64,000 nucleotides of DNA from assembly GCA_012931725.1 (NCBI GenBank), contig CM022948.1, forward strand, positions 49,548,215 to 49,612,214, in the 5' to 3' direction. This DNA comes from Litsea cubeba. Taxonomy: Eukaryota > Streptophyta > Magnoliopsida > Laurales > Lauraceae. The notes under the pieces were generated by a model. The model was not told where the DNA came from, made no database searches, and saw nothing but the letters and a program-made list of their open reading frames with translations. Positions 1 to 11,189 of this stretch are shown piece by piece (the stretch's first letter is position 1; the number at the start of each line of letters is the position of its first letter). The position numbers and the translations under genes were made by a program.

Positions 1-125
1 ATGTTTTTGTTTTTCAAATATTTTGTATAAGTATACGAGCTCGGTAGGAATAGGTGCCGAGCTGCCCCCAGGTTAGCCCCGAATTATATCATTAGGACCG
101 ATGCCCCATCGATAGATATGTAGAG

Positions 126-736
126 GGCGCACCGGCAACCTGGCAAGGGTGCCGATGTGCTCTTATAGCACGAAATGGAGAAGACCCACTGGCTCGTCGC
201 CAGGGGAGTGCCGGCAACCTGGCAAGAGTGCCGAGGTGCTCACATAGCACGAAATGGAGAAGACCCACTGGCTCGTCGCCAGGGGCGTGCCGGTAACCTG
301 GCAAGAGTGCCGAGGTGCTCACATAGCACGAAATGGAGAAGACCCACTGGCTCGTCGCCAAGAGCGTGCCGGCAACCCGACGAGAGTGCCGAGGTGCTCA
401 CATAGCACGAAATGGAGAAGACCCACTGGCTCGTCGCCAGGGGCGTGCCGGCAACCTGGCAAGAGTGCCGAGGTGCTCACATAGCACGAAATGGAGAAGA
501 CCCACTGGCTCATCGCCAAGAGCGTGCTGGCAACCCGACGAGAGTGCCGAGGTGCTCACATAGCACGAAATAGAGAAGACCCACTGGCTCGTCGCCAGGG
601 GCGTGCCGGCAACCCGGCAAGAATGCCGAGGTGCTCACATAGCACGAAATGGAGAAGACCCACTAGCTCATCGCAAGGGGCGTGCCGGCAACCTGGCAAG
701 AGTGTCGAGGTGCTCACATAGCACGAAATGGAGAAC
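126..736. repeat. 79-bp minisatellite, about 8 copies
   Basis: The motif ATGGAGAAGACCCACTGGCT starts at 175, 254, 333, 412 and 491, with a variant unit at 570, and recurs at 649 and (truncated) 728: an exact 79-bp period. Each unit holds a small inverted repeat, GTGCT-cacat-AGCAC. Because 79 is not a multiple of three, open frames through the array rotate and are not genes. The array sits downstream of the outer Tat integrase, the position where Tat elements are known to have a hypervariable, tandem-repeat-rich 3' untranslated region. Confidence 0.95.
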
Positions 737-848
737 CGAGTCGTATAGTCCCTTAGGCGTTGTTGGAGAGTTCTATGTTCTGGAGAGAATTGAGAGAGAC
801 AAGGAACGGAGTGCTTTTATTGCTCTTCAAAAATTGGTTACAATTCAG

Positions 849-2808
849 AAATAGAACTTCTTGAGGTGCGTCGCGTTCCATGGTCATGGTAATTGTTTGC
901 CATCCATGTTCTCAAGCTTGTAAGCCGAACGACCGTAAACCTCAATGACCTTGAACGGTCCGTGCCAGTTTGGCGCCAACTTGCCATGGTTTGGATCTTT
1001 GTCCTACGGGAGGGACTTCTTCAAGACGAGTTCCCCGACTGAGAATTTCCTCTCTCTAACCCTTTGGTTGTAGCCCCTGGCCAACTGCTGCTGATAGGCA
1101 GCCAGACGGACGGCCGCTGCTTCTCTGCGCTCTTCGGCTAGGTCTAGTTCTCGAGTCAAGTTCACGTCGTTGTGGCCTTGGTCGAAGAGTTCCGATCTCA
1201 AGGTCGGGAGACCGACCTCAAGCGGAATCACGGCTTCCATACCGTAAGCGAGGGAGAAAGGTGTTGCCGAGGTGGAGTGTCTTGGTGTCGTCCTGTATGC
1301 CTACAGGACGCTCGGCAGTTCTTCTACCCATCTTCCTTTGGCTCGATCGAGCCTTTTCTTGAGTCCATCAAGCACCACCTTGTTGGAGATCTCGGCTTGG
1401 CCGTTGCTTTGGGGGTATGCTGCGGTGGAGTATTGATTTCTGATGCTGAGCCCCTGGCAGAAGGTTTTGAAGAGGTTGGAATCGAACTGAGTCCCGTTAT
1501 CTGAGATCAAAGTCCGTGGAATTCCGAACCTCGTGATGATGTTTCTCCAGACGAAATTCTTTGAATCGTGTTCGGCGATGGAGGAGAGTGCTTCTGCCTT
1601 TATCCACTTGGTAAAGTAATCAGTGGCTACTATCAGCCACCTTTTATTTCCTGGTGCTCAGTGGAGGGGTCCTACGATGTCCAGTCCCCATTGGGCAAAA
1701 GGCCATGGGCTGGATGGTGGACTCAGATCCTGAGCCGGCTAGTGGAGTGAATGTGAAAACTTCTGGCACTTTTCGCATTTCTGGGCGTATTTCTGCGCAT
1801 CTATCTGCATGTACGGCCACCAATAACCCTGGCTGATAGCCCGGTATGCCAGCGACCGTCCACCGATATGACTCCCGTAGATTCCTTCATGCATCTCGTA
1901 GAGGAAGTCGTTGACATTGTCAGGGTGGACGCACTGAAGGTAGGGGCCGGTGAAGGACTTCCTGTAGAGCTTGCCTTATGGGCTCAACCAAAACCGAGCT
2001 GCTCTCAGTCTGATTCGGCGAGCTTCGTTCTTGTCTTCGGGGAGCTGGTCATTTTTAAGGAAGGTGATGATTTCGTCCATCTAGCTCGGGCCGAGATTGA
2101 CGCATAGAATTTGCCGAGGTGGAGGGAGCTCCGTGCTCGGCCTATCTAGCGATCCTACCTCGACAATTCTTTTCATCCCTGCCTCAACCGCTGAAGCTAG
2201 GCTGGCGAGGGCATCAGCATGAGAGTTAGAGTCTCTACCAATTCGCTTGACTTCGGCTTTTTGGAACTGTGAGAAAAGCTTTTTTGCGTGTGCTAAGTAG
2301 GTGGCTATCCTGTCGTCGCGAGCCTGGTAGTCTCCAGTCAGCTGGCTTGTTACCAACTGTGAATCACTGAAAACTGCCAGCTGTTGAGCTCCTAGGATTT
2401 TAGCGTTGTTCAGCCCGGCTATTAGGGCCTCGTACTCTGCCTCGTTATTGGATGCTTTGAAGTCAAGGGTGAGGGCTTGTTCGATAACCAATCTTTCTGG
2501 AGATTGAAGGACTATGCTGGCGCCAGCCCTCTTGGAGGTAGAGGATCCATCAACGAATACCTTCCAAGCGGAAGCGAGGAACTGGTTCCAGGCCTGCTCT
2601 TCTTCTGGCCCAGTGACTTCGTTCTCATGCCTCCTGTCCCCCAGTTCGGTGCCGAGTGGGGTTGGTGCCGAACTTGGAGAAGTGAATTCGACGATGAAAT
2701 CTGCCAGGACTTGAGCTTGGCCTGCCATTCTAGGTTGATACTTGATGTCGTATTGCCCTAGTTCGACGGCCCACTTCGAGATTCGGCCGGAGAAGTCAGC
2801 CTTTTTTA
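849..2808 (-). pseudogene. Outer Tat pol, 3' half: archaeal-type RNase H and integrase
   Basis: On the - strand from 2808 the segment encodes a second RNase H (2728-2081: FVDGSS with the first Asp, NNEAEYEAL with the Glu, FSDSQL and ADALASL with later Asp residues), a zinc-binding integrase N-terminus, and an integrase core with WGLD, SDNGTQF and NGQAEISNK carrying the D, D and E residues. The C-terminal part (1240-1004 onward) ends near 849. Several in-frame stops break it (for example around 1003 and 2080), so it is not translatable as one product. The residue order RNase H-integrase and the extra RNase H are typical of Tat elements. It continues directly from the RT part at 25651 once the inner element is removed. 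Confidence 0.85.
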
Positions 2809-2813
2809 AGATC
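2809..2813. repeat. Target-site duplication AGATC of the inner Tat element
   Basis: AGATC flanks the element immediately left (2809-2813) and right (25646-25650). The LTR ends are TGATGG on the left and GTCAACA on the right. Confidence 0.95.
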
Positions 2814-5126
2814 TGATGGACCGCGCTCCTGCTCGGTTCCTACCGAGGTCGGCGGACGTGGGAGTCCGTCGGGTCCGACCCTTTCGTAACCGGGGGGCAA
2901 GGGCGTGCATCAACATTTCTTTTTTTGTGGGTGTGCCAGATTTTCTATTTTACTTGGAATTGCAAGTGGTGATCCGGAGATCAACCTTCGCAAGTAAAAA
3001 GGAAATCAACTTCTTTCAAGTTTTCCATTGCACATATATTTAAGAAAAGAGACATTTTTCTTGATTTGCCGTGAAATGCGATTTTTTTTAGCATTTATAG
3101 CCGATTTTGGCATTTATAGCCGATTTTTGGCGTTTATAGCCGATTTTGGCGTTTATAGCCGATTTACAATCCTTATCAACAATGAAAGACAAGAATTGTG
3201 ATTTTTGTCTCTTTTGAAAAAATACAAACTACAATGAAAAGCAAGAAAAGGAGGATCTAACTTCTCAGGAGATTGTGGGGGACTCGTTTAGATTGACGGT
3301 CGCAAGCCATATGTGGGCTTCGCCATCATCCATGCAGATGAGAACAGAGGATGCTATTTGATTCGCTTGGCTTGGCTATAACCTCGGGTTTTTAGAGGAC
3401 AAAGACCAAAGGAAGGTCCTATGTCCAATAAAAAGCCGAGTAGACGGGCTGAAAAGCCATATCTAAGCCGTTGGAGGCAGGAGGAGAAGGCAAGGACCTT
3501 GGGGGGGGGTACCCCCCCAAGGGACTTTTATCACCTTGTTGCGGTGGCCGGTGTAGAATTTCCGCAGAGTTTTCTCTCTTTTTTCTTTCTCTGGATTTCT
3601 GTGCTTCTCTCTGTCTGTGTGTCTGTCTCTTTTTTCCGATCTGGATTCCTTTGGAGTGCTCTCCTATTTATAGGCTCTTGGTAGCCATTTAGGAGAGTTT
3701 ATGGGCTTTTAATGTCATTAAGCCGCATAATGGGAGGAGTTACAAAATTGAATTGTTTATTTTGTAACTCCTTTTTCTTGGCTTCTGATTGGCCGGAGGA
3801 GATTGAGGGCATTTAATCGCCTTTAATCGCCATGATGGGAGGAGTTTCATGGGTTAAATGCCATGAATTTCTTGACTTGTAACTCCCGAATGCTTGCTTC
3901 TGATTGGGCCGTCCAAAGAAATGGATTAATGACTGTAATAAAGCTAGTCAATTAATCGCATTAAGTGGTCGCCGAGCAGCTGAAGAGTCGCGGGCCGTGC
4001 CACGTCTTTTGGGATTCTTCTGTCGATGATCATCGATGGATCTTCATGTAGATCGACATCAGATGACCATGTAATTTCAGGTGTTTGTTGCCAACAGCGG
4101 GTCGGTGCCATCTGTCCTGTCGATTTCTCGATCGGTCGGGTAGAAGGCACACTTTTTTGGTTGACCGGGTGGCGATCAATACTGTCTTCGATACTCTTGA
4201 TGATTTACCCGTGTTTTGGACGGATGTCAGAGGACTTGGTGTCTCAAAAGCATGAATTTTGGAAAGTACCAGAGGCTGGGCTCCTCGAATCGCGAAAAAA
4301 ACGGCGAAAACCGGGGTTTCCGGGGCTTTCCCGGCGACCCCGGGGTCCATGGTCGCCGGCGACCCTGGCCCAGGGTCGCAGGGGCCTGCGACCCTGGGGG
4401 GGTTTTCCCCCTTTCGTGTCCCGTTTTGCGTCCGTTTTTGCTTTTTTTCTGATTCTTTTTTCTTCTGTACTTTTCCTTGACATTTTGACCATTTATTGGC
4501 CTGATTTCTTTGTAGGAAACCTGATGAGAATCCTTGCATTTTATTTTGCAAAGTTTCCAATTTCCTGAGAAAGCCGAAGACTTTGTCGCACAGAGCTGCC
4601 GATTTTCCGTCAGAAGCTGAAACTAGGTCAAACGATGTCGGAATGACCTGAAATTTGGTGTGAAGCCTCCTGAGCAATAAATAAGACCAACCATAGGCTT
4701 TTGTTTGAGTTTTGAAGCCGTTTGGGGTCCTATCACCTGTAGACTTGCTTTTTGTCGCGATGAAGATGTCGCGGTTTGATGTGCGGTCAACCGATGTCCG
4801 ATTGACTTGAAATTTGACAGGGAACCTATTGGAGTCATTTTAAGATGATCCATAGGCTCTGTCTTGGAAATCATGGTCCCGGAGAGCTTTTGTCACCGAG
4901 AGCTCCTTTTCGGCTGTCGGAGAAGCGAAGTTAGGCCAAATGATTTTGAAATGGCCCGAAACTTGTTGTGTACTCCTCTTTTGGCTGTCTGGAAGAATCT
5001 TGCAGTTTTTGTTTGATTCTGACAAGATTTGATTTTTGGAAGCAGCATTGCCTATTTATGGCAGGTTGCGACTTCATGTAGCTCTTTGGATCTTGAAAAG
5101 GCAAAGTGACATTTTTGGTGTCAACA
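2814..5126 (-). repeat. Inner Tat 3' LTR
   Basis: Starts TGATGGACCGCG and ends GTGTCAACA in + orientation, which is TGTTGACAC...CCATCA in sense. It contains GGC(A/G)TTTATAGCC motifs at about 3091-3164, a G-tract palindrome around GGTACC at about 3504-3530, a TATA-like CTATAAATA on the - strand at 3665-3673, and a very GC-rich block of nested palindromes at about 4310-4405. No real gene is seen in it; the open frames are chance. Confidence 0.95.
3500..3530. repeat. G-tract/C-tract palindrome in LTR
   Basis: CCTT followed by a run of G, then TA, then a run of C and AAGG, centred on GGTACC. The same structure is kept with different run lengths at about 24022-24044 in the other LTR and at about 39628-39652 in the older solo LTR. 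Confidence 0.8.
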
Positions 5127-5140
5127 AATGCCCCCTCGAG
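5127..5140 (-). other. Polypurine tract of the inner Tat element
   Basis: In sense orientation GAGGGGGCATT directly precedes the 3' LTR start TGTTGACACC. It is the expected second-strand primer site. Confidence 0.75.
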
Positions 5141-5339
5141 GTACAGCGGCGAGTTGCTTAACTTTTGTAGTCGATGTGCCTCGAAGAGATTTTTGAAGGA
5201 GAGCCTGTGACTTGACCAAGAGTCTTTGAGCAGTCTTTTTTTGGTATTTGTAGCCTTTTGAGTTTCCAGGGGATTTTTATGGTAGTGAAAGGGATCACGT
5301 ACCATCTCGAGGCAAAGTTTTGAAGATGACATCAGGGAT

Positions 5340-5590
5340 GTGGATTTGGGTTTTGACCTTGTGACCTAACAGGCTATATATGGCAGGTTAGGGGGTCGGG
5401 TTTGGTTTTGATCGTGTGACCCAACAAGCTGTATGTGGAATGTTGGGGGATCAATTTTGGTTTTGATCTTGTGACCTAACAGGCTATATGTGGCAAGTTA
5501 GGGGATCAGGTTTTGGTTTTTGGTTTTGGTCTTGTGACCTAACAGGCTGTATGTGGCAAGTTAGGGGACCAGGATTTGGTTTGATGGAAT
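5340..5590. repeat. Four imperfect tandem repeats of 54-63 bp
   Basis: The core GTGACC(T/C)AACA(G/A)GCT recurs at about 5361, 5415, 5471 and 5534, each followed by a GTTAGGGG-like or GTTGGGGG-like stretch. It lies in the 3' untranslated part of the inner Tat element, upstream of the + strand gene. Confidence 0.85.
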
Positions 5591-5954
5591 GTCAATTTCA
5601 AGATTTTGGCTCAATTTGGTAGATGAGGCTGGATGGTTTGATTTTTGGAAGCTCATGGGGCTTGGAATTTTCTTTTGTATGGTCCAATCAACTCAAAAGA
5701 GGCATGGAACCATTTTTGTATGCTCTTGGTAAGAGGGATTTCTCTTTGACTAAAAGCCCAAAATTTTTCTTTTTTTTTTTTTTTTTTTTTTTGTGCCTAG
5801 GTGGTCAAACCTGGCTCATATGGGCTAACCCATGGGACCTTAAGCTTTTGAAATGGCTTAGATCTCATATGGTGTCATTTTTGTAAAGAATATCCAAAAA
5901 TATCTCATTTGGATAGAGAATATCTAAGAATATCTTTACTTGGAGAGAATCTCT

Positions 5955-6350
5955 CATGATCCCTTTATTTTTGGGATAGAATATCTCAAGATATCTTTCT
6001 TTTTGGGAAAGAATCCGTCATAGATTGATTTTAGGAGAAAATCTCTCAAGATCCCTTTATTTTGGGATAGGATATCTCAAGATATCTTTCTTTTGGGAAA
6101 GAATCCGTCATAGATTGATTTTAGGAGAAAATCTCTCAAGATCCCTTTATTTTGGGATAGGATATCTCAAGATATCTTTCTTTTGGGAAAGAATCCGTCA
6201 TAGATTGATTTTAGGAGAAAATCTCTCAAGATCCCTTTATTTTGGGATAGGATATCTCAAGATATCTTTCTTTTGGGAAAGAATCCGTCATAGATTGATT
6301 TTTGGGAGAAATCCTTCAAGATATCTTTCTTTTGGGAAAGAATCTTTCTA
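5955..6350. repeat. 90-bp tandem repeat, about 4 copies
   Basis: GAATCCGTCATAGATTGATT recurs at 6011, 6101, 6191 and 6281, an exact 90-bp period with near-identical units, and looser copies on the left. Each unit contains the palindrome AAGATATCTT and the inverted repeat TTCTTT...AAAGAA. The array ends about 75 bp before the TATA box of the + strand gene, so it could act as an upstream regulatory array. Since 90 is a multiple of three, a repetitive open frame (6025-6351) arises; I do not regard it as coding. Confidence 0.9.
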
Positions 6351-6426
6351 ATCTCTTTCTTTTGGTAAGGTTACTAATTAGTAACACTTACCTCTTTCTT
6401 CTTTCCTTCTTTGGTTTGCTCTCCTC

Positions 6427-6434
6427 TATAAAAG
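6427..6434 (+). promoter_or_regulatory. TATA box of the internal PMD gene
   Basis: TATAAAAG lies in the context CTCTATAAAAGCAAGG, 122 bp before the proposed start codon at 6556. The intervening leader is a plausible 5' UTR. It gives the internal gene a promoter separate from the LTRs. Confidence 0.65.
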
Positions 6435-6555
6435 CAAGGAGAAGGTTAGATCTCTTGCTCTTATTACTTTCTTTTGCAATAATCTCAAGAGGGCTTCAAG
6501 ACCAAGAGCTTTTCTTCTTCAAGATCTTCAAGAGTTTTCTTCTTCTTCTCCATCA

Positions 6556-9500
6556 ATGGCTTCAAGTAAGTTCTTCTTTTTCAAGAAAACTCCATTGTAG
6601 GAAAAAAAAAGTTCTTTCTTCTTTTTTTTTTGTTTCTTTCTTTTTCTTTTCTTCTTCTTTTTTTTCTTTTTTCTTTTCCACGTGTTTTCCCCTTTTTTTT
6701 TTACACGTGTTTTTTTTTCTTTCTTTTCTTTCTTTTTTTTTATGTTTGTTGTTTTTTTTTTTTTTGTGTGGGCCGTACGGACAGATCCGTACGGATCTGG
6801 CCGTACGGCCACGTGGCCTGTGGGCCAGCCCTAAATTTTTTCCTTTTTTTTTTTTTTGAGAAAGTTTCTTTTCTTTTTTTTTTCTTTTTGCTCATCATGA
6901 TAATGCATTTTTTTCGCAAACCAAGATGTTCATGCATGCATTCAATTTGTAAATTAAATTTGTAGCATGATGTGATAGCATACCTGAAAGTTTTTGCAAA
7001 TTTGGGAACTTGGAGCTCGCAGTGATGTTGAGCCCTTCCTGATTTTGCGGAGACTTTTAGGTTTCGAAAGTTTGGAGTTTCGGAGCTCGCAGCGATGTTG
7101 AGCCCATCTTCAAGCTTTCTTATTTCTTTCGGGATAGTTCCTTTTCTTCGGAATTGCCCCGTCATCATGTCAAAATTTCGCCAGATTTTTTTTTTAGCGA
7201 GATTCTGTCATTTTGATGTTTGATGTTTGATCTTTTTCTTTTCCATCCTTTTCAGGTGGTTCCTCCAGAGCGAACAAGGGTAAAGAGCCTGCTACAAGCG
7301 TACCTCGTCGATCTTCTAGATCTTCTAATCCGGCCGTTCAGCAGGCTTTTGAGAAGGTCCAGTATGTTGAGAGAAATCTGGAAGAGTGCGACTCCCTCAA
7401 CAGAGATGAGATGAGGCAGCGACTGATCACTCTCAAGGGAGAGGAATTCTATAAGATCATGGTAAGCAGTCGTCCATGGGTGATGGAAGATCAGAGCGTT
7501 TTGCCCAAGCCTACCTTCTTCTTTGGTGATGCAGTGCCTGATGACATTACATACCAGAGGAGATGTTTTCAAGTTTTCCTTCACAGCAGATGGTGAGAAG
7601 AAGACTGTTGCTACCCGGTCGATGTTTGATCGCACCGTCTCGATTCTGAGCCTTGCCCCCACGTGCCCTAAGAGGGAAGATCCTCCAAGCTGGGTGAGAA
7701 GGACAAATGTAATCAAGACCGGGGTTTTTGTCGGCGGTTCTCCTGGATATACGGAGAGGTCGCCTGTTGACATGGACTTGTTGATGCCATCAAGCGGCTA
7801 CCAGGGCTCTGATTATCCATCGGTCGATTTGAGACCGGTGGGCCTTGGTATTTTCAGTGGTGACGGCAGCAATTGGATCAAGCCTTTCCGACTTCGTGGC
7901 CGCTTCAATGCTGACTCCGAGTGGAAGTCGTGGACTAATCGCGTCCTGCTGATTGGTGGCGCCGTTTTGAAGGAAGCCGGGATTTTTGATGCGGTCCGCG
8001 CCTTTAGGGAGACCGTGATCTTTTCCGACGAGGCCTTCATGGCTATGCTGGAGTCATTCCTCCCACAAACCAATACCTTCGTTGTGACGAATGGTGAGAT
8101 TGGTTTTTCTTTGAAGGAGCTGAGCGCTATTACCGGATTGCCCATCCTCGGCAAACTTTATGAGGAGTTTATGCCGATTGACAGCGTCCTCGAGGGGCAG
8201 TCTGAGGAGTTCAGGCTTCTATACTTTCAGCTCGTCGCCTTCTATGATTTTTTGAAGGAGAAGGGGGGTTCGAAAGTTAGATCCAGCAGTTGGAAGAGTT
8301 TTAGCTCTTCAGTCCCTAACTTTTTTGATAGTAGGGAGTCTTCTGATAGCGCGACCCAGGAAGCCGGAGCTGAGGATCCAAGTTCAAAGAAGATCTTGGC
8401 CATGCAAGAAGAGTTGAGAGATTTCTGTGCAAGTACAAACGCCATATGTCCTGACATTGCACTGCGGAGAGATCTCGCTGTTTACCTCACTTATTGGCTT
8501 GGTGAGGCTGTATTTGCTGGAGGAGATGGAACGCACATCAGGCCGCATTGTATTTTTCCGGCTTGTCAGATGGCGTTTGGAGAGCAGCTTGCTTTGGTGC
8601 CAGCTCTTTACTCCTACCTGTGTACCGAACTGCAGGCTGCTGCTTTTCTGGTTCGGCTTGGGCTTCCCATGAATAGGGTATTTTCAGCCCATATCTTTTA
8701 TTCATGGTATGTATACCACTGTCCTGGCTTCCATCGGCTGGGTGCTGCTCAGGATGATGATCCTCTGATGATTCGACTGGCTAAGGGCAAAGCCGTGTCT
8801 GAATCACTTTTGTTTGCCCGCATGAGGATCCGACGGTTCAGGGACGTCGAGATGGGGCAATCTTCAGTAAAGCTTTCTCCGGAGTTGCGGAAGAAGGCTT
8901 TTGATTTTGGTGCCTCCCGAGACTCTACCAGGGCGGGGTCGGGAAGGCATTATTCCTTGACAAATGCAGAGAGAGAGTGGCTTTTCAGCATACGTGTCGG
9001 CACGATGGTGTACCGTAGACATCTTTTCGTCGACATCCAGCCGTATGTACCCTCTCGCTTTGCTTTGCAGCTTGGCTTTTCTCAAGGCGTTGTTGGAGCG
9101 CCTTCAAGCATGGTGAAGCGCTTTGGAGGCTTACAGGACGGGAGAAATGCATGGGCTTTCTATAGTGCTGAAGACACTACAGCCATGATTTCTTATCCTG
9201 TGTTGCTGACTTCCCGTACTGCCGGCTTTGCGAAGTGGTTCGCGGAGAGCTTCTCGGCATATCGGGGACTTTCCAGGAAGGAGCTTGATGTGAAGCTGGC
9301 ATCTGGAAAGGGCCTTGGAAAGTCGGATGGCATCCGGCGAGAGGAAGTTTGGGCCTTCCTTTCTGGAGAGAAGCACAAGATAGGCTTTCTCGGTGACCAG
9401 GGCGTCATCGGTTCTGAAGCTGTTCGAGAAATACCTGACGAGGCTTTGGAGCAGCTAGAACAGGAGGAAGCCGAACTTGGCGCTTGGATGCAAGCGGCGC

Positions 9501-11171
9501 AGAGGCAAGCTTCCGTGGAGTCTACTGGCAAGAGCAGACCATCCAGTGATGAGTCAAGTGGGAAACCTGACTCTGACAGCGGGGTAGGTTCTTCTAAGAA
9601 GCGAGCCCGCAGAGGTAAGAGGAGGAGGAGTCATCATAGCAGCAAGGAGCAGCATGAGGACTCTCCTAACTTGGAAGTTCCTCTTACTATCAATGAGGAT
9701 GTGCCAGTGGATGCTGACGAGCCTCCAGAGAAGAGAAGCCGAGAAGAAGAGACCGTTGGTGAAGGTATGATTCTTCCTTTTTCTCTTTCCATTTCTTTTC
9801 ATGGGATTTTTTTTTTATGTTATGATTTGCTTCTTGTTTCTGCTTTTCTTTTTTTTTTTAGCAGAGGAAGACTTGGTGATGCCTGAGGTCCCAACCGATG
9901 AGGTGGTGATGGATCTTGTTGAGGCACCTGAAGAAGAACCGACGGGCTCTGGAGTAAATCCAGAATCTCCAATTGGTACGACTTCTTTTGCTCTCCTTTT
10001 TTTTTTTTGAGTTTGTGACTCGGTTTGCTAACACATTTTTTTTTTGTCAGCTGACTTGCCACAGGGTTCTGATGACTTTGAACCATCGATGGACGCAAAT
10101 GTTGATGATGCTTCCGATGAGTTCATGGAGGAGGAAAGTGTTCCACCAGTCGTCGAAGAAGGTATTTTGTAGTTATAACTCTGATAATGATTTTCAAACA
10201 GGGTCATATTCATACCTTTTTGTGTTTTTTTTGCAGGTTTTGAAGTGGCAGAGGAGGATCCGTCGCTTCCAGAGCAAGAGATGCCAGAGGCTGATCCAGA
10301 GGTAGAGATTCCTGGGACCAGCTCTGACAATATTGAGGAGATTCCTCGCGCTGAGATTCCTTCCCGAGCAGGAGCAGCTTCAGCTGGAAAGAGTTCTTTT
10401 GTTACTTTTTCAACAGATGATGACATGAGTAGCCGACCAACGGAGTTGGGCGAATCCTCAGCTGGGCCATCTCTTCTTTTTGCGAAGAAGGTGGTGGTGC
10501 GAGTTGTGAGCTCTTGGATTGAGACTCTCTTTTCTGGGCACTTGGAAGCCGGATTTGGCATGATCCAGCATGTGCAGGAGATTCTCAGTGATGCTGTAGA
10601 GGCTGGTCTGGATGTCACAGGTGCCAGGGCGATCGTTGATAGGATCATTGCACTGGGTGACAAGTGGTTTGAGACCGTGAGTTTGGCTGATGACCAGTTC
10701 TTCAAGGAGATGTTCCTGGACCCTGCTGATAAGGCTAAGTCTGACCTGGATGAGGCTACAGAAAGCAAGAAGCAGGCAGTTTGAAAGAGGAACTTAGAAG
10801 AGATAGCCATCATCAGGCTGACTCATGACCTTAACATCCTTGACAGGGAGGTCGATGAGGCCAGGAAACGTCTTGAGCATTTGCAGGCACAAGTCGCTGC
10901 CAAGTGGACTGCCATAATAGAGGCTCGTGACATGGAGAGTGCCCTGATTCACCAGGTTGCAGATGCCGAACGGGTTCTCAAAAGGAAGTCTGATGAGGAT
11001 GAACAATGGCAAACTGCTCGAGGTAAGCTTCCTGGTGTGAGAGAAGGGGTACAGCCCACTCCAGCATCTCATGGCAAGTTCCTGAAGACGCGTGCCTTGG
11101 AATCCTTGACGGCTGAGGCTAAAAGTTTGCTTGGGGAGCTGAACTCTTGGCTGGAGACCATTTTTGATTGA
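6556..11171 (+). CDS. Plant mobile domain (PMD) gene carried convergently by the inner Tat element
   Basis: Proposed exons are 6556-6565, 7256-9764, 9865-9975, 10051-10161 and 10237-11171, all with GT-AG introns that keep phase; the acceptor TAGCAG before 9865 is a tandem NAG-NAG site. The first exon is only ATGGCTTCAA before GTAAGT. The long exon encodes an intact 787-residue frame from 7523, including a PMD-like segment (from about 7880; TNTFVVTNGEIGFSLKELSA then GLPILGK), a middle helical region, and Lys/Arg-rich and acidic stretches. The last exon is acidic then coiled-coil-like. The PMD family (Pfam aminotransferase-like plant mobile domain) occurs in plant transposons and in MAIN-type host proteins; its biochemical role here is unknown. 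Breaks: the frame entering from exon 2 stops at 7594-7596 while the main frame starts upstream of that, a one-base frame change near 7550; and an in-frame TGA at 10782-10784. Extra, often antisense, genes in Tat elements are known. Confidence 0.7.
6566..7255 (+). other. Intron 1 of the PMD gene, T-rich, with triple CCGTACGG palindrome
   Basis: Donor GTAAGT follows ATGGCTTCAA and acceptor TTTTCAG precedes 7256. The intron is dominated by T and TTC runs. At 6773, 6787 and 6801 the palindrome CCGTACGG recurs every 14 bp, and the middle copy lies in a 16-bp perfect palindrome AGATCCGTACGGATCT. A 17-18-bp phrase around GGAGCTCGCAG(T/C)GATGTTGAGCCC is repeated at about 7011 and 7081. Confidence 0.7.
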
Positions 11172-11189
11172 GCTCCTGTATACCGAAAC

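Noticed and set aside
92..854. Overlapping 60-89-residue open frames on both strands
   Set aside because: They are rotations of the 79-bp repeat through the three frames, not genes.
4026..4677. 180- and 215-residue open frames in the Tat LTR (also at 24548-25197)
   Set aside because: LTR sequence with no domain; frames differ between the two LTRs because of a one-base length change.
6025..6351. 108-residue open frame of three identical 30-residue blocks
   Set aside because: It follows from a 90-bp repeat being a multiple of three; it lies in the presumed upstream region and has no start context or family.
6302..6965. Phe/Leu- or Lys-rich open frames
   Set aside because: Products of T/TTC runs in the leader and intron; low complexity.
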